Of a stretch of 21,706 bases of DNA, positions 7,638-15,118 are shown one piece after another (within the stretch, counting starts at the first letter, position 1; each line of letters opens with the position of its first letter). Origin of the DNA: CAZUDI01 sp964618975 (lineage in GTDB: Bacteria > Desulfobacterota > Desulfomonilia > UBA1062); contig CAZUDI010000065.1 of the NCBI GenBank assembly GCA_964618975.1, positions 1-21,706 of the forward strand, given 5' to 3'. Both the position numbers and the translations under genes were made by a program. The notes beneath the pieces were generated by a model. That model worked only from the letters and a program-made list of their open reading frames with translations. It was not told where the DNA came from and made no database searches.

Positions 7638-8675
7638 ATGGGCGGTGACTTCAAGGTAAGCTATCAGCAGGACATGGCCCTGTTCCCGAACCTGTGGGTC
7701 AGGACCTGGCTGGTGATCCTTTTCGCGCTCATGCTGCTGGCGCCCTTCGTCCTGAGCCGTTACCAGCTGAGCATCCTCAACGAGATGGGGATCGCCGTCA
7801 TCGGGGCCCTGGGGCTGAATCTGCTCACCGGCTATACCGGCCAGATCTCGCTGGGCCACGGCGCCTTCGTGGCCATCGGGGCCTACACCACCGGGATCGT
7901 CTCCACGCGCTTCGGTCTGCCCATCTGCCTGACCCTGCCGCTGGCCGGGCTCGTGTCCGCCTCTCTGAGCCTGATCGTGGGGGTGCCCTCACTGAGGCTC
8001 AAGGGCATGTATCTGGCGCTGGGCACGCTGGCCTTCGGGTTCATCGTGGAATACATCCTCTACCACTGGGATCTCACCCAGGGGGACATGGGCATGGCGG
8101 TGGGCAAGGTCAGTCTGGGCAGCCTCACGGTGCGCACCGAGCGTCACTTTTATTTTCTGATCATGGCCCTGGCCACGCTGGCGACCTTTGTGGCCAAGAA
8201 TATCGCGCGTACCCGCATCGGGAGGTGCTTCGTGGCCATCCGCGACCGGGATGTGGCCGCCGAGGCCATGGGGATACCCCTGGCCCGCTACAAGGTCATG
8301 GCCTTTGCCCTGTGTGCCTTCTATGCCGGTGTGGCCGGCTGCCTCATGGCCTACTATCAGAAGTGGATTGTGCCCGGGAGCTTCGATCTCTCGCTGTCCA
8401 TCGCCTACATCGCCATGGTCATCATGGGCGGGCTGGGCACGATCCTGGGTTCGATCCTGGGGGCGATCCTGATCAGCGGCATCCCGCATGCCATCGTGTA
8501 CCTCACCGATGTAGTCAAGGCGGTGTATCCGGCGCTCTCGGGCCTGATCGTGGATTTCAAGCTGGGCATCTTCGGCCTGATCATCGTTATAACCCTGCTC
8601 TTCGAGCCGCGGGGACTTTTCGGGATCTACCTGCGCACGAAGACCTACTGGAAGACATGGCCGTTCAGGTACTGA
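7638..8675 (+). CDS. livM: LivM-type ABC transporter permease
   Basis: This 345-aa membrane protein is the second permease subunit. It carries the family's hallmark GYTGQISLGHGAFVAIGAYT-type stretch near residues 70-85. The cytoplasmic coupling region is IRDRDVAAEAMGIPLARYKVMAF, and the C-terminal membrane segment is followed by FEPRGLFGIYLR. The start at 7638 is supported by the conserved N-terminal region, although the ribosome binding site (GAGAGGG in the end of livH) is only moderate, suggesting translational coupling to livH four bases upstream. The substrate-binding protein gene follows after 59 bases. No oddities were seen. Confidence 0.93.
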   Translation: MGGDFKVSYQQDMALFPNLWVRTWLVILFALMLLAPFVLSRYQLSILNEMGIAVIGALGLNLLTGYTGQISLGHGAFVAIGAYTTGIVSTRFGLPICLTLPLAGLVSASLSLIVGVPSLRLKGMYLALGTLAFGFIVEYILYHWDLTQGDMGMAVGKVSLGSLTVRTERHFYFLIMALATLATFVAKNIARTRIGRCFVAIRDRDVAAEAMGIPLARYKVMAFALCAFYAGVAGCLMAYYQKWIVPGSFDLSLSIAYIAMVIMGGLGTILGSILGAILISGIPHAIVYLTDVVKAVYPALSGLIVDFKLGIFGLIIVITLLFEPRGLFGIYLRTKTYWKTWPFRY

Positions 8676-8734
8676 GCGGCCGGCTGCCAGAGACCACCCC
8701 GGGGGGATCCGGGGGGAAGAAAAGGAGGAATGTC

Positions 8735-9967
8735 ATGCGAGGGAGGAAGGGAAAAAAGATGCGGACAGTGATGACGGGGCTTGCCTGGGCCTTGATCCTG
8801 GGGGTCATGACCTCTGCGGCGTGGGCCAAGGAGGTGCGCGGGGTGAGCGATGACGAGATCCGGCTGGCCTGCCTGGTGGATCTGTCCGGGCCCGGTAAAT
8901 ACGGCGGCCCGCCGATCGCGGACGCCTTTACCGACTATGTGGCCTGGATCAACGATACGGGCGGAATCCATGGCCGCAAGATCAAGCTCGTCGTCGAAGA
9001 TAACGGTATCCTGCCGAACACGACCATGAACGCTGCCAAGAAGGTGATCCTCAAGGACGAAGTCTTTGCCATCGGGTTCAATCTCGGCAGCGCCGGCTCG
9101 AGTGCCATTCTGCCGCTGTGCGAAGAGAACCAGGTGGTGCTCATGCCGCATGGGGCCAACAAAGACTTCTACCATCCGGGCAACGAGTGGGTCTTCGTGC
9201 CCCATACCGTCCAGTACAGCATGGCCTGCCGGGCGGTGGAGTACATCCTGGGCCAGGACCCAAAGGCCCGCATCGGCGTCATCTACCAGGACGACGGCTT
9301 CGGCCGCGAGGGGCTGGAGGGCGCCCGGGCTGCGGCCAGCAATCTGCATTCGGCCCTGGTCAAGGAGGCGGCCTACAAGATCGGTACGATCGACTTCTCG
9401 CCCCATATGAACGCCATGAAGGCCTCCGGCGCCCAGTGGATCGTGCTGTGGACCTATCTGCCGCAGTCGGCGGCGATCATCAAGCAGAAGGTCATGATGG
9501 GCTGGGACGATGTCAAGCTCATCTCCAACAACACCACGGGCGTCCCGCCCCTGTTCGCCCTGGCCGGCGAAAACGCCGACGGCTACATGCTGGTGACCCC
9601 CTATGCCCCGGGCTGGATGGACCTGCCCGGCATCGCGCGCGTCAAGGAGATCACCCGCAAATACGGCAATTATGAAAAGACCCTGGGAAACCCCCTGTAC
9701 CCCGACTACCTCTACCTGGCCGGCTGGGGGTACATCGAGGCCTGTGTCCAGGGACTCAGGGCCGCCGGGCGGGATCTTACACCGGAGTCCTTTGTCAAGG
9801 GGCTCGAGGGTGTGAGCGATTTCGACATGGGCGGGCTGTGCCCCAACATTACCTTTGGTCCCCAGCGGCACGTGAGCAGCTTCGGCAGCCTCGTGCTGCG
9901 TGCCGACGGACTCAAGAAGCGCTTTGAGATCGTCGACCCTATCCGCGACCCCATTACCCCTCAGTAG
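8735..9967 (+). CDS. Periplasmic substrate-binding protein of the HAAT importer (LivK/Peripla_BP_6 family)
   Basis: This 410-aa protein has a signal peptide: basic MRGRKGKKMR, a hydrophobic core to about residue 28, and probable cleavage after AWA at 31. No lipobox cysteine was seen. The mature part is a type-I periplasmic binding protein (VSDDEIRLACLVDLSGPGKYGG, then ARIGVIYQDDGFGREGLEGA). It should capture the substrate and deliver it to LivHM. The ATG at 8735 follows AGGAGG; an ATG at 8759 (MRTVMTG) with GGGAGGAAGG is a second option. It is the last gene of the operon, and an intrinsic terminator begins 24 bases after the stop. The ligand is unknown; a carboxylic acid is suggested by the acyl-CoA ligase in the same operon. 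Confidence 0.9.
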   Translation: MRGRKGKKMRTVMTGLAWALILGVMTSAAWAKEVRGVSDDEIRLACLVDLSGPGKYGGPPIADAFTDYVAWINDTGGIHGRKIKLVVEDNGILPNTTMNAAKKVILKDEVFAIGFNLGSAGSSAILPLCEENQVVLMPHGANKDFYHPGNEWVFVPHTVQYSMACRAVEYILGQDPKARIGVIYQDDGFGREGLEGARAAASNLHSALVKEAAYKIGTIDFSPHMNAMKASGAQWIVLWTYLPQSAAIIKQKVMMGWDDVKLISNNTTGVPPLFALAGENADGYMLVTPYAPGWMDLPGIARVKEITRKYGNYEKTLGNPLYPDYLYLAGWGYIEACVQGLRAAGRDLTPESFVKGLEGVSDFDMGGLCPNITFGPQRHVSSFGSLVLRADGLKKRFEIVDPIRDPITPQ

Positions 9968-9990
9968 ATATCCTTGGCATGTTGGCATGT

Positions 9991-10028
9991 GGCCAGGCTG
10001 CCCTATCAGACAGCCTGGCCCTTTTTTT
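9991..10028 (+). terminator. Intrinsic terminator of the liv operon
   Basis: GGCCAGGCTG (9991-10000) pairs perfectly with CAGCCTGGCC (10011-10020) around a ten-base loop. It is followed by C and seven T residues (10022-10028). It lies 24 bases after the binding-protein stop codon and closes the transcription unit that starts near 3067. Confidence 0.93.
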
Positions 10029-10162
10029 GTGCCTGTGATATCCTCAATGGCTGAGGGCCGCGCTCTCCGCCGCTTGTAGTATCGAGGAGGGGCCAGGGTT
10101 TGTGTCCATGATTTCAGGCAGGGCCTGCCGAAGGCGCGCCCGACCAGAGAAAGGAGAAGCGC

Positions 10163-11068
10163 ATGCCGCATGCAACGCGAACACCTCCACCGGGCATCGA
10201 GACGGCCTTCACCCGTATGGTCCCCGTGGACTATCCCATTATCGGGGCCCCCATGTTTCTGGTTTCCTACGAAGAGCTCGCCGTGGCCGTGTCGGCTGCC
10301 GGCGGGCTGGGGACCCTGGCACTGCCGAATTACCGCACCCCCGCCGAGCTCAAGGCGGCCCTCGGGCGCATCCGGCAGGCCACCCAGGATCCCATCGGGG
10401 TCAACATCCACCTCTCGGGACGCTTCCCCTGGAAGGAGCAGCTGGCCGCGTGTCTGGATGCCGGTGTGGAGGTCTTCATCACCTCATTGGGGGATCCGCG
10501 GCTGATCCTCGACGACGTACACCGGGGTGGAGGCAGGGTCCTGGCTGACGTGGTCACCATCGAGCAGGGGCTCAAGGCCGCCGGGCGCGGCATCGACGGC
10601 CTGATCGCCGTGGCCGAAGGCGCGGGGGGCCATGCGGGCACGATTCCGCTGATGGTCTTTGTTCCGGCGCTGGTGGACAAGGTGGATCTGCCCGTGATCG
10701 CGGCCGGCGGGATCAGCACCGGGGCGCAGATGGCGGCGGCCCTGGCCCTGGGGGCCTGCGCCGTGGTCGTGGGCACGCGTCTGGTGGCCACGCCTGAGGC
10801 CCGCGCCGTGCCGGCCTACAAGGAGGCCCTGATCAAGGCCGGACCGCAGGACATAGTCTACACCGACCGCATGACCGGCAACCCCGCCAACTGGCTGGCG
10901 CCCAGTATCCAGATGCTGGAAGAGGCCCCCGAACTGGGGTCCAGGCGCTGGCGGGATATCTGGAGCGCCGGCAAGAGTGTGGCCCAGATCGAGTCTCTCC
11001 TGCCCGCATCCGAGATCATCCACGCCATGGCGGCCGGGTACCGCCAGGTGCGCGCCTGTCTGCCCTGA
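10163..11068 (+). CDS. Nitronate monooxygenase / FabK-like FMN flavoprotein
   Basis: This 301-aa TIM-barrel flavoprotein belongs to the 2-nitropropane dioxygenase family. Visible hallmarks are PIIGAPM at 26-31, the phosphate- and flavin-binding GAGGHAG at 153-159 with the family's catalytic-type histidine H157, AAGGIS at 180-185 and GTRLVATPEA at 204-213. Members oxidise nitronates or act as FMN enoyl-ACP reductases (FabK); sequence by eye does not separate these, and many are uncharacterised. AAAGGAGAA precedes the ATG at 10163. The gene stands alone after the liv terminator, so it probably has its own promoter in 10030-10160, where I saw no clear -35/-10 pair. The 93-aa gene downstream begins 82 bases after its stop and may be co-transcribed. 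Confidence 0.88.
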   Translation: MPHATRTPPPGIETAFTRMVPVDYPIIGAPMFLVSYEELAVAVSAAGGLGTLALPNYRTPAELKAALGRIRQATQDPIGVNIHLSGRFPWKEQLAACLDAGVEVFITSLGDPRLILDDVHRGGGRVLADVVTIEQGLKAAGRGIDGLIAVAEGAGGHAGTIPLMVFVPALVDKVDLPVIAAGGISTGAQMAAALALGACAVVVGTRLVATPEARAVPAYKEALIKAGPQDIVYTDRMTGNPANWLAPSIQMLEEAPELGSRRWRDIWSAGKSVAQIESLLPASEIIHAMAAGYRQVRACLP

Positions 11069-11150
11069 GGCGCTCCATGGATCGCGCCCGAAAAGAGGGT
11101 GTGCAGCGCGTGGGATGTGGTATAGGAGGCAGACAAAGAGGAGGTGGGTA

Positions 11151-11432
11151 ATGGACAGGGAAAAGATCCTGCTGGACGTGGAAGAGGCCCTGAAGTTCGT
11201 GCTGTGCAGGAAGGGAACCCCGGAGAACAAGGCCTTTCTCTCGCGGGCGATCGAGAGGTTCGTGTCCGACGAGGTGCGTGCCTACCCGGACCAGGTGCTG
11301 CAGGATACCTTTGTCGCCCCGGAGGGGGAGGCGGCCCTGGAAAACGGGGTCAGGCTCTTTCGTGGCTACCTGGAGAAGCTGCGTGACCAGGTCCTCTCCG
11401 GCGCCAACCCGGAGGGGGAGCCCGAGGAGTAG
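11151..11432 (+). CDS. Hypothetical 93-aa acidic protein
   Basis: I do not recognise this gene. GAGGAGG lies just upstream of the ATG, and the reading frame is clean. The product is acidic and looks mainly alpha-helical (MDREKILLDVEEALKFVLCR, then LSRAIERFVSDEVRAY and RLFRGYLEKLRDQVLS), with a disordered acidic tail PEGEPEE. It has one cysteine (C19), no signal peptide and no membrane segment. It lies between the nitronate-monooxygenase-like gene and a methyltransferase gene, both on the same strand. A small cytoplasmic protein is the safest description. Confidence 0.7.
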   Translation: MDREKILLDVEEALKFVLCRKGTPENKAFLSRAIERFVSDEVRAYPDQVLQDTFVAPEGEAALENGVRLFRGYLEKLRDQVLSGANPEGEPEE

Positions 11433-11489
11433 CCGAGGTGGGGAGGCCCTGGGGCTTCCAGGCCGGATGTATGGCCGCCCCGGAAGCCA

Positions 11490-11518
11490 TTTACAGGACC
11501 GGCGATTTCCTATATGGA
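11490..11518 (+). promoter_or_regulatory. Possible sigma-70-type promoter before the methyltransferase gene
   Basis: TTTACA (11490-11495) resembles a -35 box, and TATATG/TATGGA (11511-11518) could be a -10 box with a spacer of 15 or 17 bases. The stretch is more AT-rich than its surroundings and lies about 105-130 bases before the ATG at 11622. The -10 match is weak, so this is only a candidate. Confidence 0.3.
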
Positions 11519-11621
11519 ATGACAAAGACTTAGCTCCGGAGTGGTATTCCCCGCCTGTGGCGGCTTTCATTGCCAGAGGCTGAAAGAAACGCGAAACATC
11601 GACAAAAGGACGTTACGGGTT

Positions 11622-12245
11622 ATGAAACAGCTTGACGGACACATGGCCGGGAGATACCGTTTCGGGCCGCAGCGCATCATTCACCTGCGCGAGATGGACG
11701 TTCTGAGACGCCTGCTCGATCAGGTGGTACACGGGGGGGATGTCCTGCTGGACTGTCCCAGCGGTTACGGGCGCCTGACGGAGCTGCTGCAGAAGAAGGG
11801 CTGCCAGCTCATCTCCGGCGATCTGAACCTCTACCGGGTCAGGGCGCAGGCCCAGTATTTCGCCGGCCGTATCCCGCACACCCTCAAGGCGGTTTGTGAC
11901 GTCACGCAGCTGCCCTTGAGGGAGGCCTGCGTTGACGGCACGGTCTCGTTCCGCCTCTTCCACCACCTGCGGGACGCTTCCCTGCGCCGGGAGGTTTTCC
12001 GTGAGACAGCGCGGGTTTCCCGCAGATACCTGCTGATTTCCTATTACGGTCGCAACCCCCTGCACGCACTCTCCCGCCGTCTGAACCGTAACAAATCCAT
12101 CCGCAGACACCAGATGGCCATGCTTGGCGCGGATCTCATCCGCGAGGAGGCCGCCGCTTGCGGGTGGCATCTGGTGGAAACCCGCACAGTGCTGCCGGGC
12201 CTCCACGCCCAGACCCTGGCGCTCTTCCTCAAGCACGACCGATAG
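11622..12245 (+). CDS. Small class I SAM-dependent methyltransferase
   Basis: The product has 207 aa. Motif I of the Rossmann-type methyltransferases is seen as VLLDCPSGYGRL (41-52), the acidic residue at the end of strand 2 is in ISGDLN (64-69), and a motif IV-like stretch is DGTVSFRLFHHL (105-116). The C-terminal part (RYLLISYYGRN, then a basic RRLNRNKSIRRHQ) looks like the UbiE-type methyltransferase_11 fold. ATG 11622 is chosen because the conserved part begins soon after and AGGA lies 11 bases upstream; a GTG at 11541 in frame would add 27 poorly conserved-looking residues. The substrate is unknown. The basic segment 152-163 could contact a nucleic acid or phosphate-rich substrate, but that is a guess. 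It appears to be a single-gene unit. Confidence 0.75.
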   Translation: MKQLDGHMAGRYRFGPQRIIHLREMDVLRRLLDQVVHGGDVLLDCPSGYGRLTELLQKKGCQLISGDLNLYRVRAQAQYFAGRIPHTLKAVCDVTQLPLREACVDGTVSFRLFHHLRDASLRREVFRETARVSRRYLLISYYGRNPLHALSRRLNRNKSIRRHQMAMLGADLIREEAAACGWHLVETRTVLPGLHAQTLALFLKHDR

Positions 12246-12319
12246 GAACGGCCGTAAGGTAAGCGTGGGGGATGCAGTGCCGGCGTCCCCTTAAGAGACC
12301 CCGATATGTGCCTGTATGT

Positions 12320-12349
12320 ATGACAACCGGGATTTCGTTCACCCATAAT
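12320..12349 (+). promoter_or_regulatory. Sigma-70-type promoter of the AhpD-like gene
   Basis: ATGACA (12320-12325, five of six to TTGACA) and CATAAT (12344-12349, five of six to TATAAT) are separated by 18 bases. The predicted start is near 12356. It is the best sigma-70-like match that I found in the window, and it points at the gene beginning at 12626. Confidence 0.55.
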
Positions 12350-12577
12350 GATACAGGGTGGGTAGCACCGCGTGGAATGGAGTGTTTGGGGAGGTCGCCT
12401 GTGGGACGGCGCGGCATGCGCGCGCAGGTGTTTGTAGCGGTCGTCCGCGGCGCCTGAGAATCTCGGAATATGTGCCGGATCGAAGGACCCGCCTGTGGTA
12501 AGGGAGCCACTGCAGGAAGACCGGGAAAACCGAAGGGCTTGAGCATGGTGGGCCTGGCCGCTTGAGGCGCCAGATGC

Positions 12578-12604
12578 CCCTGCCCGGGCGAGGGCCCGGC
12601 AGGG
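12578..12604 (+). repeat. Strong hairpin in front of the AhpD-like gene
   Basis: CCCTGCC (12578-12584) pairs with GGCAGGG (12598-12604). Inside, after one bulged C, GGGC (12586-12589) pairs with GCCC (12594-12597) around a GAGG loop. It ends about 10 bases before the purine-rich ribosome binding site of the gene at 12626 and has no T-run, so it is not a canonical terminator. It could affect translation or act as part of a leader switch. Confidence 0.6.
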
Positions 12605-12625
12605 TTGCGGGGGAGGGGGGAAGGC

Positions 12626-13111
12626 ATGACACCGAACAGTCGACGGACCTACGGCAGCCTTATGGAACTGATCTGTGACCTGCGGGCGGTTGCCGTCAGA
12701 TGGCAACTGATCCTGCCGGTGATGCGGGGACGGTTGATCGACCCGGCCTTCAGAGAGCGCCTGATGCTGGCGGTGACGGCGGTCAATACCTGCCGTTACT
12801 GTTCCTATATCCACACCCGCCAGGCCCTGGTGGAGGGAGTCACGCCCGAAGAGCTGGCAAGTCTGGCCCAGGGGGAACTGGCCGGGCCACAGCACGAGCT
12901 GCCGGCGCTGCTGTATGCCCAGCACTGGGCGGAATCTCAGGGGAAACCCGATCCTGCGGCCTATGCGCGGATCGTGGCGCAGTACGGTCAGGAGCTGACC
13001 GCGGGTATAGAGTTGACCCTGCGGCTGATCCGGCTGGGCAACCTGACGGGCAATACCTTCGACTGGCTGCTCTCGCACCTGACCTTCGGTCGGTGGGGCG
13101 CCTTTGAATGA
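12626..13111 (+). CDS. Carboxymuconolactone decarboxylase (AhpD-like) family protein
   Basis: This 161-aa, mostly helical protein carries the AhpD-like redox motif CRYCSYIH (C56, C59, H63) preceded by the family's AVTAVNT stretch. In this family a CxxC plus histidine typically gives thiol-peroxidase-type or disulfide redox activity; other members are decarboxylases that lack the cysteines, so a redox or peroxide role fits better here. ATG 12626 follows GGGAGGGGGGAAGG; the TTG at 12605 in frame is unlikely. It has its own sigma-70-like promoter and a long leader, and it converges with a 128-aa minus-strand gene 27 bases downstream. No alkyl-hydroperoxide reductase gene is nearby, so its electron donor is unknown. 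Confidence 0.85.
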   Translation: MTPNSRRTYGSLMELICDLRAVAVRWQLILPVMRGRLIDPAFRERLMLAVTAVNTCRYCSYIHTRQALVEGVTPEELASLAQGELAGPQHELPALLYAQHWAESQGKPDPAAYARIVAQYGQELTAGIELTLRLIRLGNLTGNTFDWLLSHLTFGRWGAFE

Positions 13112-13138
13112 GGGGTCTCATCGGGGACGGCCCGAGGT

Positions 13139-13525
13139 TCACGGCCCGGGGGTGATCTGTTCGGTGACCTCCGGACAGAAGACGCCCTGCTGGGAAATGA
13201 GCCTGTCCCGCGGATTCTTCTTCCAGAATTGCCACCATCTTCTCTCTGGGTAGAAGGTACGCCCGTCCTGCAGTTGGCCCGCATCACAGGCGATGTCCAG
13301 TTCCCAGAAGGTGTGCAGTTCCACGCGCGGGGGATCGCCGGGATCGTTGAGCGTGATGGCCTTGAGATCCCTGTCGTGCCGAATCTTGGCCTTGGCCAGG
13401 AGGGCGGCCGTGTGGGGGTTGTCGGCTTCGATGACGACGGTCTGATAGAATCCCTGCTTACGGGGCCGGCCGCCTACGTCAATGAGATAATTTTGCCCGT
13501 TCATGAGCAATCTGTACCGTTTCAT
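13139..13525 (-). CDS. Conserved-looking hypothetical protein, 128 aa
   Basis: I cannot name this protein, though its form recalls a family of small bacterial unknowns with a RKxGFYxTxxVEA-type core. Here that core is RPRKQGFYQTVVIEADN, near residues 20-36, followed by a helix (PHTAALLAKAKIRHD). DPPRVELHTFWEL follows, then an aromatic stretch FYPERRWWQFWKK near 92-104. It has no signal peptide or membrane segment. The ATG at 13525 has GGAGAAA about 12 bases upstream. An internal ATG at 13504 has no site. The gene converges with the AhpD-like gene and diverges from the ACT-HAD gene. Coding potential is supported by the biased, protein-like composition rather than by a named domain. Confidence 0.72.
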   Translation of the reverse strand: MKRYRLLMNGQNYLIDVGGRPRKQGFYQTVVIEADNPHTAALLAKAKIRHDRDLKAITLNDPGDPPRVELHTFWELDIACDAGQLQDGRTFYPERRWWQFWKKNPRDRLISQQGVFCPEVTEQITPGP

Positions 13526-13938
13526 GGGGTGTCGTTTCTCCGCCTTTGCTCAAACCTGTGCAACGGTGATCACGAAGCCTGCCGTGCCACTGTCCGAGGA
13601 CTTTTGTATACGTCCTTGGCCGGAGATTCAACCATAAATCCTCCGCGCAGACCGGGGAAAATGACGCGCGGCCTCCCCTGAGGGTTTCGGGCGCACGCAG
13701 GCCCACGCACTTCAGGAAGGGACCTGCGAGGATCTGAACTGCGAGGCCGGCCCGCGGCCGAAGGTGGCGGGGGAACGCGACCCTCAGCGAGTCATGGGCT
13801 TGGACCCCAGGGCAAGCCCATGATGCAACCTTGACGCTACAAGCCTCTGGGAATTCGAGCAGAAACAGATTGAAAATGTGCTATCCTTGGGGTGGTAATG
13901 TTCTATACAATAAAGTCACTTCAGCCGAGGAGTAGGGA
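13526..13938. other. 413-base divergent intergenic region
   Basis: No gene is supported between the 128-aa gene (minus) and the ACT-HAD gene (plus). It contains an 11-bp perfect stem-loop at 13792-13823. An AT-richer stretch at 13861-13920, with TTGAAA at 13870 and TATACAAT at 13904, probably contains the promoter of the ACT-HAD/fhs operon. The spacing does not make a clean -35/-10 pair. Confidence 0.4.
13792..13823. repeat. 11-bp perfect stem-loop
   Basis: TCATGGGCTTG (13792-13802) and CAAGCCCATGA (13813-13823) pair perfectly around a ten-base loop GACCCCAGGG. There is no T-run on either side. It lies about 116 bases upstream of the ACT-HAD gene and could be an operator, an attenuator-like element or a REP-type palindrome. 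Confidence 0.65.
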
Positions 13939-15093
13939 ATGAACAGTATGCTGTATATTATCTATGGGATCGGCAACGATGCTGTCGGACTGGTGGGTCA
14001 GATCACGGCCCCTATTGCTCAGGTGGGGGGCAATGTCGTCGATATGCGCCAGGATGTCCTGCACGGGCTCTTCACCATCTCCATGGTGGTGGATCTTAAG
14101 AGGGCCACGCTCGGTGTGGAGGATTTCGCACAGCTCGTGCAGCGTATCGCGGGTGAGACCGGACTGCGCCTGACCATGGAGAAGTACACCCCGATCTCCC
14201 GGGGCAGCCAGAGGAAGAACATGCTCGTTACCCTGGTGGGCCGGGACAGACCCGGGATCATCGCGGCCATTACGGAGAAGCTGGGGAAATACAACATCAA
14301 TATCGAGACTTCCGACGTGGTGGCCCGCCAGAACATCTTCCTCATGGACCTGCTGACAGACGTCAGTCAGAGCGCCTTGCCCATGGAAAACCTGAGGGCG
14401 GTCGTGAGCGAGATCATGCAGGCCATGCACATCAATACCATGTTCCAGACCACGGACGTGTTCAACAAAAAGAAGAAGATCGTCCTGTTCGACATCGCGG
14501 GCAGCTTTATCGACGCCGGGGTGATCGAAGAGATCCTGCTGCAGGCCGGCATAGAACACCAGGCCCTTGAGCGCGGCATGCCCGAGGAGAGCGATCTGTC
14601 TTATGCGCACGCCACCGCCGCGCTCCTCGAGGGCCTGCCGCTTAAGGTCATCGACACGGTCATGGAGTCCCTCGAGGTCTCGCAGGGCACCCGGGAGCTG
14701 CTCCAGACCCTCAGGATCATGGGCTACAAGATCGGGCTGATCTCGAAGGGCTTCAGCTTCTTCACCGACGCCCTGCGGGAAAAATGCGGCCTGGACTATG
14801 CCTTCGGCTATGAGCTCCCGGTGGACGAGGACTCGCAGACCATCGAGGGCGATCTGCCCCCCGGGGTGCTCCAGGATATCGACCGCTGGGGGATTCTGGT
14901 CGCGGTCATGGAGCGCGAGGGGGTTTCCCAGGAGGATATCACCAGCATCTCCGATCAGGGGGAAGACTATCCCCAGACCCCGGGGATCGGTCTGGCCTTC
15001 GACATGAAGGTGTTGCTCGATCTCATGAACCAGCACATCCTCAGTCGGGAGACCCTCACCGGGCTGTTGCGCAGTTTCGGCATTCCCGCATGA
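13939..15093 (+). CDS. ACT-ACT-HAD protein, SerB-like but with degraded catalytic motifs
   Basis: This 384-aa protein has two N-terminal ACT domains (about 4-80 and 94-170; the second contains GRDRPGIIAAITEKL) and a C-terminal HAD domain like phosphoserine phosphatase SerB (about 178-365). In SerB the first motif is DxDST; here it is D185-I-A-G-S, so the second aspartate, the general acid/base, is alanine 187. Motif II SGG is S269-K-G. The motif III lysine region reads DRWGIL near 315-320. Motif IV GDGANDL reads SDQGEDY at 338-344. Phosphatase activity is therefore doubtful. ACT domains usually bind amino acids such as serine or glycine, so a sensor role is possible. The start has a GAGGAGTAGGG site. 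The fhs gene begins 25 bases downstream, most likely in the same operon. Confidence 0.88.
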   Translation: MNSMLYIIYGIGNDAVGLVGQITAPIAQVGGNVVDMRQDVLHGLFTISMVVDLKRATLGVEDFAQLVQRIAGETGLRLTMEKYTPISRGSQRKNMLVTLVGRDRPGIIAAITEKLGKYNINIETSDVVARQNIFLMDLLTDVSQSALPMENLRAVVSEIMQAMHINTMFQTTDVFNKKKKIVLFDIAGSFIDAGVIEEILLQAGIEHQALERGMPEESDLSYAHATAALLEGLPLKVIDTVMESLEVSQGTRELLQTLRIMGYKIGLISKGFSFFTDALREKCGLDYAFGYELPVDEDSQTIEGDLPPGVLQDIDRWGILVAVMEREGVSQEDITSISDQGEDYPQTPGIGLAFDMKVLLDLMNQHILSRETLTGLLRSFGIPA

Positions 15094-15118
15094 AGGGAGT
15101 ATCCAGGGAAAGACATCC

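Larger units (their letters stand above)
12246..12625 (+). other. 380-base intergenic region: promoter and long leader of the AhpD-like gene
   Basis: No gene is supported here. The region holds a sigma-70-like promoter (12320-12349). A stretch at 12464-12540 has some residues reminiscent of the cobalamin riboswitch core. A strong hairpin ends just before the downstream ribosome binding site (12578-12604). The predicted leader is about 270 bases, long for a bacterial housekeeping gene, and so may be regulatory. Confidence 0.5.

Noticed and set aside
8645..10411. A 588-codon open frame on the minus strand opposite the binding-protein gene.
   Set aside because: It lies opposite a clear signal-peptide-bearing protein and a strong terminator; its His/Gln/Gly-rich composition is typical of antisense frames in GC-rich genes.
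12356..12382. GGGTGGGTAGCACCGCG resembles the T-box antiterminator string GGGTGGNACCGCG.
   Set aside because: It lies at the predicted 5' end of the transcript rather than before a terminator, has extra bases inside the motif, no specifier stem or terminator was seen, and the downstream gene is not amino-acid related.
13740..13790. GGCCGAAGGTGGCGG followed by CCTCAGCG recalled parts of a glycine riboswitch.
   Set aside because: The conserved core segments and their pairing partners are absent; the similarity is limited to short GC-rich strings.
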